The notes under the pieces are model-generated. The model ran no database searches, was not told the DNA's origin, and worked only from the letters and a program-made list of their open reading frames with translations. Positions 33,594 through 35,937 of a stretch of 35,937 nucleotides of DNA are shown in pieces (position 1 is the first letter of the stretch; each line of letters starts with the position of its first letter). A program made the position numbers and the translations under genes. The DNA is from Ga0074130 sp035565355 (GTDB taxonomy: Bacteria; Pseudomonadota; Gammaproteobacteria; Burkholderiales; Rhodocyclaceae), in contig DATMSM010000028.1 in NCBI GenBank assembly GCA_035565355.1, positions 1 through 35,937 of the forward strand, written 5' to 3'.

Positions 33594-33658
33594 TAGCCCC
33601 CTCCCCCTACGCAAGACCTCTTCCAGCCTCGCGCGCATATCGCCCTCAGGTCGCCTCC
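33594..33658 (+). promoter_or_regulatory. rho: C-rich, G-poor rho leader segment, possible rut site
   Basis: The last 65 bases before the rho ATG are pyrimidine-rich, beginning AGCCCCCTCCCCCTACGC and repeating YC pairs with few G residues. Rho binds such RNA, and rho genes in several bacteria are limited by Rho-dependent termination in their own leader. AGG lies about 8 bases before the ATG. Confidence 0.4.
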
Positions 33659-34921
33659 ATGCATCTTTCCGAGCTTAAATCCCAGCACGTCAGCCAACTG
33701 CTTGAAATGGCGACCACCCTTCAAATCGAGGGCGCCAATCGCCTGCGCAAACAGGAGCTGCTGTTCGCCATCCTGCGCATGCACGCCAAGAAGGGCGAAG
33801 CCATTTTCGGCGACGGCACCCTGGAAATCCTGCCTGACGGCTTCGGTTTTCTGCGTTCGCCCGAAACCTCCTATCTGGCCAGCACCGACGATATCTACGT
33901 CAGCCCCTCGCAGATCCGTCGCTTCAATCTGCATACCGGCGACACCATCATCGGCGAAATCCGCGCGCCCAAGGACGGCGAGCGCTACTTCGCACTCGTA
34001 AAGCTCGACAGCATCAACGGCGAACCGCCGGAAAATGCCAAGGGCAAGATTCTCTTTGAGAACCTCACCCCGCTGCACCCGAACCAGGTGCTCAAGCTGG
34101 AACGCGACATTCGCGCCGAGGAAAACACCACCTCGCGCATCATCGACATCGTCGCCCCCATCGGCAAGGGCCAGCGTGCCCTGCTGGTGGCGCCGCCGAA
34201 ATCCGGCAAGACCGTGATGCTGCAGCATATTGCGCATGCCATCACGAGCAACCACCCGGATGTCGAACTGATCGTATTGCTGATCGACGAACGCCCGGAA
34301 GAAGTGACCGAAATGCAGCGCACCGTGCGCGGCGAAGTCATTGCCTCGACCTTCGACGAACCGGCCACCCGCCATGTGCAGGTTGCTGAAATGGTGATCG
34401 AGAAGGCCAAGCGCCTGACCGAGCACAAGAAGGACGTGGTCATTCTGCTCGACTCCATCACCCGCCTCGCCCGCGCCTACAACACCGTACAGCCGGCCTC
34501 CGGCAAGGTGCTGACCGGCGGTGTGGACGCCAACGCCCTGCAGAAGCCGAAGCGCTTCTTCGGCGCCGCCCGCAATATCGAAGAAGGCGGTTCGTTGACG
34601 ATCATCGCCACCGCCCTGATCGACACCGGCTCGCGCATGGACGAAGTGATCTATGAAGAGTTCAAGGGCACCGGCAATATGGAAATCCATCTGGATCGCC
34701 GCATGGCCGAGAAGCGCGTCTATCCGGCCATCAATGTGAATCGCTCCGGTACCCGCCGCGAAGAGCTGCTGCTTGATCCGGCCGTCCTGCAAAAGATGTG
34801 GATCCTGCGCAAGCTGCTCTACAATATGGACGATCTGGAAGCGATGGAATTCCTGCTCGACAAGATCAAGGCGACCAAGAATAACGGCGAGTTCTTCGAC
34901 GCCATGCGCGGCGGGCGTTAA
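33659..34921 (+). CDS. rho: Transcription termination factor Rho
   Basis: 420 residues, the compact E. coli-like length with no inserted N-terminal domain. N-terminal helical region (1-45), OSB/cold-shock-like RNA-binding domain with GFGFLR (61-66), Walker A APPKSGKT (178-185), Walker B VVILLDSITRLARAYN, the Q-loop region LTGGVDANAL and the R-loop region near GTGNMEIHLDRR. The hexameric helicase ends transcription of untranslated RNA. It follows trxA after a 192-nt leader with hairpins and a C-rich tract, and is followed by rpmE. Confidence 0.98.
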   Translation: MHLSELKSQHVSQLLEMATTLQIEGANRLRKQELLFAILRMHAKKGEAIFGDGTLEILPDGFGFLRSPETSYLASTDDIYVSPSQIRRFNLHTGDTIIGEIRAPKDGERYFALVKLDSINGEPPENAKGKILFENLTPLHPNQVLKLERDIRAEENTTSRIIDIVAPIGKGQRALLVAPPKSGKTVMLQHIAHAITSNHPDVELIVLLIDERPEEVTEMQRTVRGEVIASTFDEPATRHVQVAEMVIEKAKRLTEHKKDVVILLDSITRLARAYNTVQPASGKVLTGGVDANALQKPKRFFGAARNIEEGGSLTIIATALIDTGSRMDEVIYEEFKGTGNMEIHLDRRMAEKRVYPAINVNRSGTRREELLLDPAVLQKMWILRKLLYNMDDLEAMEFLLDKIKATKNNGEFFDAMRGGR

Positions 34922-34933
34922 GCCGCTAGGTTC

Positions 34934-34962
34934 TTGCAAATTACTGAATTTTCCCGGATAAT
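34934..34962 (+). promoter_or_regulatory. Sigma-70-type promoter for rpmE
   Basis: -35 TTGCAA (34934-34939), a 17-base spacer and -10 GATAAT (34957-34962). The start would be near 34970, leaving about 50 nt of leader. That leader holds a small hairpin, GATTGG (34976-34981) with CCAATC (34991-34996). Confidence 0.65.
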
Positions 34963-35018
34963 CGCGGATTCCCCAGATTGGCCACAACCGCCAATCGCTT
35001 GAAACCAAAGGACAAATC

Positions 35019-35228
35019 ATGAAAGAAGGCATCCACCCGAACTACGTCGAAATCGACGTGACCTGCAGCTGTGGCAACGCGTTCAAGACCAAGTCGACTT
35101 CCGGCAAGGCCCTGACCATCGAAGTCTGCTCGAACTGCCACCCGTTCTACACCGGCAAGCAGAAGATCGTGGATACCGCCGGTCGCGTTGAGCGCTTCCG
35201 TCAGAAGTACGGTCAGAAGTCGGCCTAA
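35019..35228 (+). CDS. rpmE: 50S ribosomal protein L31 (bL31, zinc-binding type)
   Basis: 69 residues with the zinc ligands C16, C18, C37 and C40 (CSC...CSNC), so it is the C+ form rather than the zinc-free paralogue induced under zinc starvation. It begins MKEGIHPNYVEIDVTC. Part of the central protuberance and intersubunit bridge of the ribosome. It lies downstream of rho, as in related genomes, has its own promoter, and is followed by a strong terminator. Confidence 0.97.
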   Translation: MKEGIHPNYVEIDVTCSCGNAFKTKSTSGKALTIEVCSNCHPFYTGKQKIVDTAGRVERFRQKYGQKSA

Positions 35229-35257
35229 ATCCGGGCCGCATGCTTCTGCATGCACGC

Positions 35258-35284
35258 AAAAAGGCAGCCGCGGCTGCCTTTTTT
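35258..35284. terminator. Intrinsic terminator after rpmE
   Basis: A perfect palindrome AAAAAGGCAGCCG / CGGCTGCCTTTTT, followed on the plus strand by more T residues. Just before it, GCATGC-TTCT-GCATGC (35238-35253) forms a smaller hairpin. Confidence 0.92.
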
Positions 35285-35341
35285 CTTTGTAGCGGCAATG
35301 AGATAGCTGCGGCATAGTAGGCTCAACCAGCCCCACCGACC

Positions 35342-35937
35342 ATGCAATACACCTCACCGCCTCCTCCTGTCAGCCTTCGCCTGCTCTGCGTCCTGTGTGC
35401 AGTCTATCTGCTCACGGGCCTGCTCGATCACGACCTCTGGAAGTACGAGGATGCCGTGCATCTTGGTGTCGCCTGGGACATGGCCAGCAACGGACACTGG
35501 CTGCACCCCCAACTGGCCGGCCAGTCCTGGGGTGACGGACCGCTCTACTACTGGCTCGCTGCCGTGCTGGGCAAGCTCCTCGGCGGGCTGCTCGGCTTTC
35601 ACAATGCCGCCCGCCTGGCCACAGCCGTTTTCGGCGCCATTACCCTCTACGCGCTCGGCCGCATCGCCGCACTGACGCCAAGCGAGCAACGCAACGGCCA
35701 GACGCAGGCTTTCAATGTCGCCGCCCCGCTCCTGCTAATCTGCGCGCCCGGCCTGCTGCTGCCCATTCACGACGCGCAGCCGATGATCGCCGTGCTCGCC
35801 GGCCATGCGCTCGCTTACTGGGGCATGGCACGGCTCGCACAACAGCGTGCAGACGGCATGCTGGCGGGAACAGGGCTGCTGCTGGCAGGCCTGTTGAGCG
35901 CCGCACTCGCCGGCGGATTCGGCGCCTTGCTGCCGCC
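35342..35937 (+). CDS. GT39/ArnT-like membrane glycosyltransferase, 3' end beyond window
   Basis: About 198 residues are visible, then the window ends inside the frame. The first transmembrane helix (about 10-28) is followed by a periplasmic loop with K-Y-E-D-A and GDGPLYYWLAA (about residues 63-73), which correspond to the acidic pair and the PxYYW segment of PMT_2/ArnT-type glycosyltransferases. More hydrophobic helices follow (about 70-85, 90-110, 130-150, 155-170, 178-198). The family moves sugars from polyprenyl phosphates onto lipid A, proteins or other acceptors. The acceptor is unknown. It starts after the rpmE terminator, so it begins a new unit. Confidence 0.8.
   Translation, partial: MQYTSPPPPVSLRLLCVLCAVYLLTGLLDHDLWKYEDAVHLGVAWDMASNGHWLHPQLAGQSWGDGPLYYWLAAVLGKLLGGLLGFHNAARLATAVFGAITLYALGRIAALTPSEQRNGQTQAFNVAAPLLLICAPGLLLPIHDAQPMIAVLAGHALAYWGMARLAQQRADGMLAGTGLLLAGLLSAALAGGFGALLP

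Noticed and set aside
33506..35032. A 508-codon minus-strand frame opposite rho
   Set aside because: Antisense shadow of rho, running across its leader and the rho-rpmE gap.

Overview
The window is a GC-rich chromosomal segment of a betaproteobacterium, probably from the Rhodocyclaceae or a close relative. The basis is gene order and protein character: leuC-leuD-leuB-asd-fimV-truA-trpF-trpB-trpA, accD-folC-dedD-cvpA-purF-metZ, trxA-rho-rpmE, and a paired cyanophycin synthetase locus. I see no transposase, integrase, phage gene, tRNA, rRNA or CRISPR array, so this is mostly core genome with one specialised storage-polymer locus.

Layout. 1-1331 (minus): 5' part of an RhlE-type DEAD-box helicase gene, running off the left edge. 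1574-2521 (plus): the tRNA-hydroxylating rhodanese trhO, ending at a two-way terminator that also serves metZ. 2590-22428 (all minus): a long run of biosynthetic genes. Read in the direction of transcription they are aroC, an MFS transporter, leuC, leuD, leuB, asd, fimV (terminator), truA, trpF, trpB, trpA, accD (own promoter), folC, dedD, cvpA, purF (terminator), metZ. They cover chorismate, leucine, tryptophan, aspartate-family, fatty-acid, folate, purine and methionine synthesis, plus a type IV pilus/polarity hub protein and a cell-division SPOR protein. Many junctions overlap or are a few bases apart, which suggests translational coupling.

22604-30188 (plus): the cyanophycin locus. It holds an ABC exporter-type half transporter with an unusual N-terminal extension, a DUF1854 protein overlapping it by ATGA, a 719-residue cyanophycin synthetase paralogue with a degenerate Mur-ligase half, and a full-length 856-residue cyanophycin synthetase. 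Cyanophycin is the multi-L-arginyl-poly-L-aspartate nitrogen reserve. The two synthetases appear to divide the active sites: the short one has an HxxEH motif in its N domain but no Mur P-loop lysine or lid; the long one has an intact Mur ligase but HxxET. This is the most interesting system in the window.

30228-32894 (minus): fadD-type acyl-CoA ligase, a two-CBS-domain protein and 7Fe ferredoxin fdxA. 33140-35228 (plus): trxA, rho and rpmE. 35342-35937 (plus): the start of a GT39/ArnT-like membrane glycosyltransferase, cut by the right edge.

Unexplained structure lies mainly in non-coding DNA. The truA leader has two strong inverted repeats, one covering the start codon, and a 38-codon open frame ending in TAATG on that start. 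A 144-bp imperfect palindrome fills the folC-accD gap and supplies the accD stop codon. A C-rich leader precedes rho.
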